Below are positions 34,540 to 42,616 of a DNA stretch of 45,975 nt, one piece after another; positions within the stretch are counted from its first letter, which is position 1, and each line of letters begins with the position of its first letter. Origin of the DNA: Acidisphaera sp. S103 (GTDB lineage: Bacteria > Pseudomonadota > Alphaproteobacteria > Acetobacterales > Acetobacteraceae); NCBI RefSeq assembly GCF_009765975.1, contig NZ_LMUJ01000054.1, positions 1-45,975 on the forward strand. Reading direction: 5' to 3'. A program made the position numbers and the translations under genes. The notes below the pieces were generated by a model. The model saw only the letters and a program-made list of their open reading frames with translations, did not search any database and was not told the origin of the DNA.

Positions 34540-34776
34540 ATGAAATCCATGCTAACTGCCTGCGTGTTCCTGATTGGCGCAGTGTCGGCTACACCGGTAC
34601 TGCCCGCCAATATGTGTCTCACTGATTCGGGCCGCCGAACGTGCGGGACCAGTATGCCGATTGGCGGCTATTGCATGTGCGGTAGCGAGGGCGGCACTGT
34701 TATGCCCTCTGGCCACCATGAGAGGGCGCACCGTCCGCCGCCACCCGATCGTCCGCCGCCGCCACCTCCCCAATAA
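34540..34776 (+). CDS. Small secreted Cys/Pro-rich protein
   Basis: A 78-residue precursor. A signal peptide of about 17-23 residues (KSMLTACVFLIGAVSATPVL) precedes a short mature part with four cysteines (C26, C35, C45, C47 in MCLTDSGRRTCGTSMPIGGY and the adjoining CMC) and a GGTVMP motif, then a His/Arg stretch and a proline tail (PPPPDRPPPPPP). The pattern of paired cysteines ending in C-x-C then GTV recalls small periplasmic proteins common in Acetobacteraceae; function unknown. GAAAGG lies about ten bases before ATG. It lies between the 517-residue gene and the convergent giant GT61 gene. Confidence 0.6.
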   Translation: MKSMLTACVFLIGAVSATPVLPANMCLTDSGRRTCGTSMPIGGYCMCGSEGGTVMPSGHHERAHRPPPPDRPPPPPPQ

Positions 34777-34867
34777 GGCCGGTAACCGGTCGATCTCGAG
34801 TGTTCATCTGCACACCAACGCCGCTTTGCGCCACGTAGTCGCTTTTCTGCGATCGGGTGCCAGACGG

Positions 34868-37800
34868 TCAGGCCGACCGGATGCCCAGCCATTTGCGGAT
34901 TCCCGTGAACATCGAAGCTTTGGGCGTCGGTTGCACAGCGGGCGTCACGGCTGGGTTGCGCGCCAGCAACTCTATCGCGGATCGAGGCGGTTTTACGTCC
35001 TCGGGTTGTTCGACATTCTCCGGCGCCGGTGGGCGCAGTTCGTCGACGCGCCAGCACACGTCCAGCCACGACTCGTAGTCGATGTCACCCAGGTGGTCAG
35101 AGCTTGGCCAGCGGCGGATGTAGCCCTTGAGTAAATCCGGTTCGAGTTCTTCAACCGTCCCGTGGGGATGGTTTCCGTCCGCGAGCACCACCCAAAGCAA
35201 GGTGTTGGGCCCCATGCGGCGGAGGAGAGCCAGTAGCGGCTGTACTTGCTCGCGTTGGGTCGTTAGCGGTGATTTCCATACAAAAATCTTCTCCCCGCTT
35301 TCCAGATCCTCCAGGAACTTACGCCGCAAAAACTTGAGCCGGGGGCCTTGTGCCTGGGCTGCTGCCTGCAAGTCTGCGCCGACCACGCTGGCGCCGGTGT
35401 GGTACCAGAGGTTGTAGAGGCTGTCGCTGGCGAACAGTTCGACTTTTTGGGGAACGACCGAGAAGGTGCCAGGATCGCCAAGACCATCGAACTTGCGTTC
35501 TATTCCGGTGATCAACTGGTCCATCCGCTCCGCCAGCGGCACACGAAAGCCGTTGAAGCGTAGCAGACCCAGCGGCTCCGCGCCGGCATGGCGTTGCAGC
35601 AGACCGAACTCGCAGTCGTCGCCCAGGCTTTCGAAGCGGAGCATCAGCTTTTCCGGCGAGGCGCTGGAACGGATGGGGGCGGATTGGGTCCGCGTGGCGG
35701 GGGGCGTGGATGCCAACAGGGCAAACCGAGCGGATAATTCGGCAAGGCGCTGTGTGAGGATGGCGAGGTCAACCTCCCATTCGTCTTGGGTAGCCGGATC
35801 GGTGGCGGTTTCGAAAAGATCGCCCCAGTAATCAACCAGGGTCGCCTGTGCGAGGCAGTAATAGGTGTGGTTCTGGTGGTGACGCGGCATCCATTCCCAC
35901 AGCAGGGCGCCCGGCCGGCAGAACGCCACGTCGGCCAGATGCGGACCCAGTGGGCCGATCACCGCATCCGCGTGACGGAACAGATTGATGCGTTCCGCGA
36001 CGCCCAGAGAATCGGGTTCGACGATGGTGACGCCGCGCTGGCGTAGAACGGCGATCACCGCCGCCTCGTTACGCACGGCGCCGTAATATGGCCTTGTATT
36101 GCGGATGTATAACACCTTGTCCGGTGACGGGTCGGCCGGCACGGCGTCCAGGATGCGCTGGATGGTGTCGCGTAAACTACGGCTGATGCCGAAGCTATTC
36201 GCGCCGATTATGAATTCGGACAATTCCAGGCGGGGCAGATGATATCGCTGACCGGTGTTCGGCCGGAAGCGCGGGACATCGGCATAACCCAGCAGGCGAA
36301 GGAAATTTTCCTGCCAGGGCTCCAAATCCGGCAGCAGCAGTCGGACGCCGTGTGCCCGGGGCTGGCGCAGCGACCAGTCGATTGCCGGCAGACACTGGGT
36401 CAGCCAGTGCTGATAGCCCCAGTGCTGGTTGTTGTAGCCAAAAATGAAAACCTCGTTCTCGTCGAGCGATACCGGTGGGGTTTCATTCCGGGGGTGTCGG
36501 GGGTCGTACGCTGGCGCGAAGTAGTTGGTTTCGGGGATGACCTCGCCGTCCTTCAGCAGCAGCAGTGTGTCCGCGTCCAGAACGATATCGCGCAGTGTAT
36601 AGTTCCGCAGCGTCATCGTGGCGGCAAGGGCTTTGAAGGACACTGCGTTCGGGTGGTTGGCCAGGGCGTCGCTCAGCCTCGTGACGGATTGGCCGTTGAA
36701 AATACGTTCACGTTCGATGAAGACCTTCGTCTCTGCCACGTCGGCGAGTGCCAGGGGTGCCCGAGCCGGCGCGGGCTGAATGGCGGCCTTTTGTATCCGG
36801 GTTGCCGGGCGTGGCGGCAAGGCGATTTTGGTGATCGTTACTGTTCCCAATTGCGCCGTTTCTTGTGGCCCATGGCGCAATTCATAAGCGTGCCAGCAAA
36901 CCTCGAACCACGATGCCCAGTCGATATCCGTCGTGTTGGGCCAGGGGGCGAAGCGCCGGATGTAGCCTTTGAGGAAGTCCGGCTCAAGCCGCTCGACGGA
37001 ACCGACGGGATGATCCGTGTCGGCTTCGACGACCCAAAGCAAGATGTTGGGGCCCATGCGGCGCAGTACATCCAATAACGGCCTCACATGCTCGGAATCT
37101 GTACTTGCCTCCGACTTCCAGACAAAGATTTTGTCGCCGGACTGGAGGTCCTCCAGCAGCTTACGTCGCAGAAACGTCAAGCGTGTTATTTCGCGTTCGG
37201 CCTGGGCAAGCGGTTCGATGCGGCCTTCGGATATCCCGGTATGATAATGAAAATTATAGTGTGACTCGCGCACCATCAGTTCGCGCTGACCCGGCAGGCC
37301 CTCCGGGGTGACGGTGATCGTGCCCGGGGCAGCCAGACCCTCGAACTTGCGCTCCAGCGCGGCGACCAGCTTTTCCAGGCGGAACTCCGGCGGCACATAG
37401 ATGCCGTTGAAGCGCATCAGGCCCAGCGGCTCCACCCCGGCGTTGCGCTGCACCAGGCCGAATTCGCAACTATCGCCCAGGCTCTCGAAACATAGCATCA
37501 ACGTCTCCAGCGGCGGGCTGGCGGTGTGGCTGGCGAGAACTGCCCCAGCGGCCGGTCTTGGGACGGGGCGGGCCGGGAGCGCGGCGAGCCGCCGGGCCAC
37601 GACATCGAGATCGATTTCCCATTCCCCGGGACTGGCCGGTTCGGCGACGCCCTCGAACAGATCGCCCCAGTAATCGACCCCGGCGGTTTGGGCCAGGCGG
37701 TTGAACGTGTGGTTTTGATGATGTTCCGGCATCCATTCCCACAACAGGGCGCCCGGCCGACAAAACACCACGTCGGCCAGGTGCGGACCCAGCGGTCCGA

Positions 37801-38629
37801 TCACCACATCGGCCTGGCGGAACAGGTTGATGCGTTCGGCTGTGCCAAGCTGGTCGCGATCGATAACAGTGAAGCCGTGCTGGGACAGCAGTGCGATCGC
37901 CTCGGCTTGATTCCGGATTTTGCCGTGCTGCGCGTTCATGTCAGGAAGGTACAGAAGCTTGCCGGCCGTCGGCTGCGACGGCACCGCATCCAGGATGCGC
38001 TGGACGGTGTCCAGCAGGGTCAGACTGATCTCGAAGCCGGTGGTGCCGTTGATGAATTCGGAAAACTCCACCCGCGGCAGGTAGTACAGTTCGCCGCGGC
38101 GAGGCGTGAGGCGGGGGATGGCGGCGTACCCCAGCAGTTCAAGAAAGTCTTCCTGCCACGGTTGCATATCCGGCAGCAGTAGCCGGACATCTTCGGTCCG
38201 TGTCTGGCGCAGTGACCAGTCGATCGCCGGCAGGCATTGCATCAGCCAGTGCTGATACCCCCAGTGGGCGTTGTTGGTGCCGAAGACCAGCACCTCGTTC
38301 TCGCCAAGGGGGGCGGTCGGCTGCATTGACCGATGCCCATCATCATTGCCTGGCAGGAAATAGACCGTTTCGGCGATAACCTGCCCGTTCTTCAGCAGCA
38401 GCAGCGTGGTCGCGTCCAGTATCACGTCTTCAAGCGTGTAGTTACGCACGGTGGCCGTCCCGCCGGCGGCATTGAAGAATGCGCCATTCGGACGGCTCGC
38501 CAGAGCGTCACACAAATCGATGCCGGACTGACCCTTGAAGAGACGTTTACGCTCGATATAGGTGGTCGCCGCCGCGGCTGTGGCGATGGGCAGAAGGTCG
38601 GGGGTGGGCGGGGCACTGGCATCTGACAT
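34868..38629 (-). CDS. Tandem-duplicated GT61-like glycosyltransferase / DUF1796-like protein
   Basis: A 1253-residue protein built from two tandem copies of one 570-residue unit (about 22-590 and 633-1200). Each unit has a GT61/DUF563-like glycosyltransferase part (22-360 and 633-970), recognised by NNAHWGYQHWLMQCLPAIDW / NNQHWGYQHWLTQCLPAIDW and by VIGPLGPHLADVVFCRPGAL / VIGPLGPHLADVAFCRPGAL. A second domain follows (376-590 and 993-1200), opening with FESLGDSCEFGLVQRNAG / FESLGDDCEFGLLQRHAG and containing LRRKLLEDLQSGDKIFVWKS / LRRKFLEDLESGEKIFVWKS; I read it as the DUF1796 putative cysteine-peptidase-like domain. Both copies look intact. No signal peptide. Start MSDASAPPTP at 38629 is chosen; a longer frame overlaps the divergent thiolase gene. 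Probable role in surface-glycan assembly (inference). Confidence 0.8.
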   Translation of the reverse strand: MSDASAPPTPDLLPIATAAAATTYIERKRLFKGQSGIDLCDALASRPNGAFFNAAGGTATVRNYTLEDVILDATTLLLLKNGQVIAETVYFLPGNDDGHRSMQPTAPLGENEVLVFGTNNAHWGYQHWLMQCLPAIDWSLRQTRTEDVRLLLPDMQPWQEDFLELLGYAAIPRLTPRRGELYYLPRVEFSEFINGTTGFEISLTLLDTVQRILDAVPSQPTAGKLLYLPDMNAQHGKIRNQAEAIALLSQHGFTVIDRDQLGTAERINLFRQADVVIGPLGPHLADVVFCRPGALLWEWMPEHHQNHTFNRLAQTAGVDYWGDLFEGVAEPASPGEWEIDLDVVARRLAALPARPVPRPAAGAVLASHTASPPLETLMLCFESLGDSCEFGLVQRNAGVEPLGLMRFNGIYVPPEFRLEKLVAALERKFEGLAAPGTITVTPEGLPGQRELMVRESHYNFHYHTGISEGRIEPLAQAEREITRLTFLRRKLLEDLQSGDKIFVWKSEASTDSEHVRPLLDVLRRMGPNILLWVVEADTDHPVGSVERLEPDFLKGYIRRFAPWPNTTDIDWASWFEVCWHAYELRHGPQETAQLGTVTITKIALPPRPATRIQKAAIQPAPARAPLALADVAETKVFIERERIFNGQSVTRLSDALANHPNAVSFKALAATMTLRNYTLRDIVLDADTLLLLKDGEVIPETNYFAPAYDPRHPRNETPPVSLDENEVFIFGYNNQHWGYQHWLTQCLPAIDWSLRQPRAHGVRLLLPDLEPWQENFLRLLGYADVPRFRPNTGQRYHLPRLELSEFIIGANSFGISRSLRDTIQRILDAVPADPSPDKVLYIRNTRPYYGAVRNEAAVIAVLRQRGVTIVEPDSLGVAERINLFRHADAVIGPLGPHLADVAFCRPGALLWEWMPRHHQNHTYYCLAQATLVDYWGDLFETATDPATQDEWEVDLAILTQRLAELSARFALLASTPPATRTQSAPIRSSASPEKLMLRFESLGDDCEFGLLQRHAGAEPLGLLRFNGFRVPLAERMDQLITGIERKFDGLGDPGTFSVVPQKVELFASDSLYNLWYHTGASVVGADLQAAAQAQGPRLKFLRRKFLEDLESGEKIFVWKSPLTTQREQVQPLLALLRRMGPNTLLWVVLADGNHPHGTVEELEPDLLKGYIRRWPSSDHLGDIDYESWLDVCWRVDELRPPAPENVEQPEDVKPPRSAIELLARNPAVTPAVQPTPKASMFTGIRKWLGIRSA

Positions 38630-38813
38630 CGATGTTGTCGTAACGCCCCCGGTTGCACGATCGCAACCGCAAAAATCGCCGGTCCTGATCGCATTTCCGG
38701 GCACGCCGGCTTGCTGGAGCCGGTCCCCGGCAATAGCTGGAACGAACGTCGACTCTTTCCCAATTCCTGGATTTGGCGCACCCTCGGACGGTCCAAGGAA
38801 AGGAAACCGCCTT

Positions 38814-39959
38814 ATGCCGCGGCAAGAAGCAGGCGCCATCACGGGCGTTGGTGAAACCAAATATCTGCGCGGCACGGATCGCACCGCGCTGTCGTTCCAA
38901 CTTGAAGCCTCGCTGAACGCGATCCGCGACGCGGGCCTGAAACCATCGGACATCGATGGTGTCATCCCCTATGGCCACGGCGCCGTCGCCGAGGACTTCA
39001 TCACCAATTTCGGCATCAAGGACCTGCGGTTTTCCGCCACCACGCCGATGGGCGGCGCCTCGGCCGTTGCCTCGATCCAGTGCGCGCTGGCGGTCATCCA
39101 GGCCGGCATCTGCAAGCACGTGCTGCTGTCGTTGGGCCGCACCGGCTACTCCGGCGGCCGCATCGGCACGCGCGTCCAGCAGATGCCGCAGTTCAAGGTA
39201 ATTGGTGAGTTCGAAATGCCGCTGGGCGCCATCGCCCCTGCCCAACTTTATGCCCCGATGGCTCGGCGGCACATGGAACTGTATGGCACAACGTCCCGCC
39301 AACTGGCGGAGATCGCCGTGACCACCCGTTACCATGCCTCGCTGCAGGCCAATGCCACGATGAAGAACCCGATCACCATCGAGGACCACCAATCATCCCG
39401 GATGATTTCCGACCCGCTGCGTCTGCTGGATTGCTCGCTGGAGAGCGACGGTGGTGCGGCGGTGGTGATCAGTGCGGCAGACCGAGCGCGGGATTTGGCG
39501 AAGCGGCCGATCTTGGTGATGGGGGTGGCCGAGGGTCATCCCGACTCGCCGTCCGCCATCACCCAACGCCCGGACCTGACGACGCTGGGTTTGGCCAAGG
39601 CGGCGCCCAAGGTTTTCGAGATGGCCGGGGTGACGCATGCCGATATCGATGTGGCCGAGGTGTACGACTGTTTCACCTACATCGTGATGTGCCAGTTGGA
39701 GGACCTTGGCTTCTGCAAGAAGGGTGAGGGCGGTGCATTCGTGCAGGACGGGGCGCTCGGGTTGAACGGCCGGCTGCCGGTCAATACCCATGGCGGGTTG
39801 CTATCGCAGGCGCATATGGCCGGCATGAACCATATCGTCGAACTGGCGCGCCAGTTGCGTGGTGAGGCGGCGGCGCAGGTGCCGGATGCCGAGATCGGGC
39901 TGGTGACCGGATATGGTGACATGGGCGACGGCGCGCTCGCTATCATGCGGAGGGGCTGA
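38814..39959 (+). CDS. Thiolase-like (lipid-transfer/SCP-x type) protein
   Basis: A 381-residue thiolase-fold protein. It begins AGAITGVGETKYLRG; the region where classical thiolases carry the nucleophilic cysteine reads RFSATTPMGGASAVASIQ, without cysteine, and the C-terminal catalytic GHPxG motif is replaced by GGLLSQAHMAGMNHIVE. This resembles the non-condensing thiolase-like subgroup (lipid-transfer proteins, Ltp2-type) that acts with a DUF35 partner, often as a retro-aldolase on CoA thioesters. The next gene is exactly such a DUF35 protein, four bases downstream. The start at 38814 has AAGGAAAGGA upstream. Substrate unknown. Confidence 0.83.
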   Translation: MPRQEAGAITGVGETKYLRGTDRTALSFQLEASLNAIRDAGLKPSDIDGVIPYGHGAVAEDFITNFGIKDLRFSATTPMGGASAVASIQCALAVIQAGICKHVLLSLGRTGYSGGRIGTRVQQMPQFKVIGEFEMPLGAIAPAQLYAPMARRHMELYGTTSRQLAEIAVTTRYHASLQANATMKNPITIEDHQSSRMISDPLRLLDCSLESDGGAAVVISAADRARDLAKRPILVMGVAEGHPDSPSAITQRPDLTTLGLAKAAPKVFEMAGVTHADIDVAEVYDCFTYIVMCQLEDLGFCKKGEGGAFVQDGALGLNGRLPVNTHGGLLSQAHMAGMNHIVELARQLRGEAAAQVPDAEIGLVTGYGDMGDGALAIMRRG

Positions 39960-39962
39960 GCG

Positions 39963-40373
39963 ATGGACGCGATTTACGAAAAGTTGGTGCCGTCGCCGAC
40001 GCCGGAGACGCGGCCTTATTGGGATGGGTTGAACGAGGGCCGGCTGCGGCTGCAACGCTGCGCCGATTGCGGCAAGGTCCGGCATTATCCGCGGCCGATG
40101 TGCGACGCGTGCTGGTCGATGAACACGGACTGGGTCGACGCGGCGGGTACCGGGACGGTGCATAGCTGGACCATCACGCATTATGCCTTCCACCCGGCGT
40201 TGAAGGGGGATTTGCCCTACATCCTGCTGACGGTGGACCTGCCCGAGGGCGTGCGGATGAATGCGCAGGCGCGAGGGATCGACGCGTCTGCCTTAAGGGT
40301 CGGTCTGCCGGTGGTGGTGGCGTTCGACCGGGTGAAGGATGATCTGACTTTGCCGGTGTTCGAGGCGGGATAG
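39963..40373 (+). CDS. Zn-ribbon OB-fold (DUF35) acyl-CoA-associated protein
   Basis: A 136-residue protein. An N-terminal helix (PYWDGLNEGRLRLQRC) leads to a rubredoxin-like zinc ribbon with C33, C36, C47, C50 (CADCGKVRHYPRPMCDAC) and an OB fold with GTGTVHSWTITHYAFHP. DUF35 proteins pair with thiolase-like lipid-transfer proteins; it starts three bases after the thiolase stop, so the pair probably forms a complex (inference). End of this plus-strand unit; a hairpin follows. Confidence 0.87.
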   Translation: MDAIYEKLVPSPTPETRPYWDGLNEGRLRLQRCADCGKVRHYPRPMCDACWSMNTDWVDAAGTGTVHSWTITHYAFHPALKGDLPYILLTVDLPEGVRMNAQARGIDASALRVGLPVVVAFDRVKDDLTLPVFEAG

Positions 40374-40423
40374 GAACTGCATTGATACGGCAATTATGCA
40401 CTTTGCAAACACACGATCGGGCT

Positions 40424-40441
40424 AGGATGGTTTACCATCCT
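40424..40441. terminator. Bidirectional terminator-like hairpin between convergent genes
   Basis: AGGATGGT (40424-40431) and ACCATCCT (40434-40441) form a perfect eight-base stem between the DUF35 gene and the minus-strand GIY-YIG-like gene. Weak T/A content follows on the plus side (CTTACTCTTTTAG). Confidence 0.5.
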
Positions 40442-40444
40442 GAC

Positions 40445-40843
40445 TTACTCTTTTAGTTGCGCTGTGCCCGCCATCTTAGCATACAGGTACGCCTCCAATG
40501 AGGGTGCTTCCCAAGCTTCGGTCACTTCGATGAGGTCAACCGAGTATGGTGGCTTGCCGTTATGCCAGAATGGACTGGCTTGGGTGCCTGGGTTCAGATG
40601 GGCGGCGACCCGACTACCGACACCGACGAGAGACATGCCGATATAGTGATAGCGGCCGTCTCTCCCGTAGAACACGTAGCACCCCGGCTTTTGGCTAGCT
40701 TCCAACCGGTAAACCTCGTCGCCAGCCATAACCGGGCCGTGAACCACGAACGGTGCCAAATGGGAGTTGCGCTGTTCGGCGCAGTACCTCTGTACCAAGT
40801 CTCGGATTTTTTCAGCATCGTCTGCGATCTCAGCTGGTGGCAT
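40445..40843 (-). CDS. GIY-YIG-like domain protein
   Basis: A 132-residue protein resembling the GIY-YIG nuclease fold: PGCYVFYGRDGRYHYIGMSL carries GCY (54-56, in place of GIY) and YIG (67-69), then an arginine (R78) and histidine (H82) in VGSRVAAHL, and a glutamate (E117) in SLEAYLYAKM. These positions match the catalytic set of GIY-YIG enzymes, although the Ile-to-Cys change and extra N-terminal helix make nuclease activity uncertain. The start at 40843 has GGAGAG eight bases upstream; an in-frame ATG 11 codons earlier is less likely. It overlaps the small gene at 40830-41018 by 14 bases, so they are co-transcribed. Confidence 0.7.
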   Translation of the reverse strand: MPPAEIADDAEKIRDLVQRYCAEQRNSHLAPFVVHGPVMAGDEVYRLEASQKPGCYVFYGRDGRYHYIGMSLVGVGSRVAAHLNPGTQASPFWHNGKPPYSVDLIEVTEAWEAPSLEAYLYAKMAGTAQLKE

Positions 40844-41018
40844 TGTCGTCTCTCCGCTGCGGCACGTGTGGCTCATCCTTCGGCTTATGCCGCGCGATCT
40901 TCCCCAGCTTCTCCATAAACGCGGCTTCGTACTCGTCGCACCAGAGTTCGCGGGCCATTTCGACGAAGCGTTGGGATTGGGACTTGGCGTTGGGGTCGGG
41001 TCGTTTGCGTGCTGGCAT
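40830..41018 (-). CDS. Small conserved hypothetical protein (ARELxCDEYE family), copy B
   Basis: A 62-residue hydrophilic protein, paralog of 41-211 (ungapped alignment over 46 residues, 26 identical). It carries VEMARELWCDEYEAAF and KIARHKP. AGGAAG lies close before ATG 41018, preferred over an ATG eight codons upstream because the paralog starts at the same M-x-ARK. It lies directly upstream of the GIY-YIG-like gene and overlaps it, suggesting a functional or mobile unit. Role unknown. Confidence 0.75.
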   Translation of the reverse strand: MPARKRPDPNAKSQSQRFVEMARELWCDEYEAAFMEKLGKIARHKPKDEPHVPQRRDDNATS

Positions 41019-41038
41019 GGGCTTCCTGGGATAGTGTC

Positions 41039-41278
41039 TCAATTCTGGGCCGGTGGAGTGCGCGAAAGATGATAGCCCTTAGCCACCATACATGGTGATT
41101 CTAACTCTCCCGCGCTAAAGACGCGTTGACCGCCGGCGTTCGCTGCCAGCCTGCAACCGGACAAGTCGGCTGCCGTCGTTGTAATATCGGTATTGGATTT
41201 TACCCAATACTGAATGGGCTTAGCGCATCCGCACAGGGCGAAAACCAAAGTTGCGATCCCCGCTCGGATGGCGCGCAT
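41039..41278 (-). CDS. Small putative lipoprotein
   Basis: A 79-residue protein with an N-terminal hydrophobic segment (RAGIATLVFALCGCAK) ending in a lipobox-like L-C-G-C (C18 as acylated residue). The mature part has two further cysteines (C42 in SGCRLAAN and C63 in SPCMVAKGYHL), likely a disulfide. GAGCGGAG upstream of ATG 41278 supports this start. Located 21 bp upstream of the ARELxCDEYE gene on the same strand; may be part of the same unit. Function unknown. Confidence 0.6.
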   Translation of the reverse strand: MRAIRAGIATLVFALCGCAKPIQYWVKSNTDITTTAADLSGCRLAANAGGQRVFSAGELESPCMVAKGYHLSRTPPAQN

Positions 41279-41427
41279 TCTCCGCTCCACTAAATCAAAA
41301 GGCCCTTTCAATAACCATTATCGAGTCCTTATCGTGGGCGAATCCCTTGAAGCGGTCAAATTGAAGCGTACTAGCGTTCAGGTCGAGTCCGTTCTCATTA
41401 TCCGTTATATCATCTCCGATCGGTTAT

Positions 41428-41934
41428 GTGGTTTATATCGATGAGGCGGGCGACGACGGGGTAAAAACCGTGGCCCCTATCGATCCAAACGGTGCATCTG
41501 AATGGTTCGTTCTGGGCGCATTCGTCGTCCCGATCCATGAGGACGCATTCGTTCAACAGTGGCTGACCGAAGCTCTCCACAGACTCAGATCCCGCCAGAG
41601 AACCGAAATTCATTTTGCGAAGCTGGATGACGAGCGAAAGGAAACAGTTTGCCACTATCTAGAAAGTTTGAATTTTCGTTGGTTTGTATCGGTGTCTCAC
41701 AAGCCGAATATGCGAGGGTATCGAAACACAAGAACCGAGGTCGTCAGGTCAAAGAACTACTTTTACAATTGGATGGCCCGGATCTTACTCGAAAAGGTAA
41801 CGCAGTACTGCCAAAAAGATGCGCTAACTCGTTACCGAGGCAAACCACAGCACAAACTACGTATTGAATTTTCGAACCGAGGCGGGATGTTTTACCCGCA
41901 TACCCGCGATTATCTGGCCAAGCTGTGGATTTAA
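41428..41934 (+). pseudogene. DUF3800 family protein, 3'-truncated
   Basis: A 168-residue open frame beginning (GTG) VVYIDEAGDDG, the hallmark of DUF3800, then EWFVLGAFVVPIHEDAF, TEIHFAKLDDERKETV and WFVSVSHKPN. Members are usually about 230-280 residues and share features with RNase H-like folds. Here the sequence ends within HTRDYLAKLWI, just where the IS1595 fragment begins, so roughly the last third is missing. No strong ribosome binding site or ATG is seen; the start codon may also be weak. Probably non-functional. Confidence 0.7.
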
Positions 41935-42489
41935 AGCCAGCAGAGCCACGATCGGATACAGGTTGTTCGCGGTTACGTTCGGCACATGGAAGCTACTCAT
42001 CCGGCCATTTCGATCTACCAGAGAAGCCACCGCATGCTTCGGCGGGATCGGGCCATAGGCGCGGTTGGCGGCCTTGCCGCCGATGTAGGTTTCATCGGCC
42101 TCGATCGTCATGCCAGAGCCACCCAGCTTCGGGCCGCCGAAGTCATGGGTTTCAGCCATCGCAGCGCGAATACGATGCGTCATGAACCAGGCGGTCTTGT
42201 ACTGAACGTTCAAGGTCCGCATAACCTGATGGCTGCCCATCGCGTAGACGACCTGGAGCCACTGGGTCAGCGGCACATGGCTGGACTCGAACACCGTGCC
42301 AGCCTTGACCGTGAACTGACGCTTGCAGGGGCAGAAGCGATAGAGGCCAAACCGACCACCGCGAACCGTCGTGATCCGGTCCAGACTGCCGCAGCGCGGG
42401 CAGACCGGGCCAGACTGCCACACGATCTCTTCCAGCAACACGTGAGCGGCGGCTTCATCGTGGAAATACCGGGCGGAAAAGATCGACAT
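41857..42489 (-). pseudogene. IS1595-family transposase, C-terminally truncated
   Basis: An ORF with the N-terminal zinc ribbon CPRCGS...CPCKRQFTVKAGTVFESSHVPL and the start of the DDE core (MTIEADETYIGGKAANR; first catalytic aspartate). Recognisable sequence continues to about VTANNLYPIV; the following residues (NPQLGQIIAGMRVKHP) are antisense of the DUF3800 gene. The remaining catalytic residues and C-terminus (about 100 residues) are missing. Start MSIFSARYF at 42489. A broken, inactive copy. Confidence 0.82.
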
Positions 42490-42551
42490 GGCTTTATCTC
42501 CTGACAGCATTCCTGTCAGGGATGGATGAGTTTGTTAAATACATAATCGCC
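41935..42551 (-). mobile_element. Remnant of an IS1595-family element
   Basis: Spans from the junction with DUF3800 (about 41935) to the presumed outer end near 42531-42551 (TTTGTTAAATACATAATCGCC). That 21-nt end resembles 263-283 at the left of the window. Only the 5' part of the transposase survives, so the missing half was deleted together with the 3' part of DUF3800. The end assignment is by analogy, not by a visible inverted repeat. Confidence 0.5.
42500..42520. repeat. Short palindrome upstream of the IS1595 transposase
   Basis: CCTGACAG and CTGTCAGG (eight-base perfect arms, CATTC loop), 10-30 bases before the transposase start. Possibly a regulatory hairpin masking translation of the transposase. 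The same CCTGACAG/CTGTCAGG pair flanks the IS481 element, probably by chance. Confidence 0.5.
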
Positions 42552-42616
42552 ATTGATACGCGCACAGTCGCCACGCCAACCCTGCGCGCAAACCATCAGC
42601 GCTTAGGCTGATGGTA

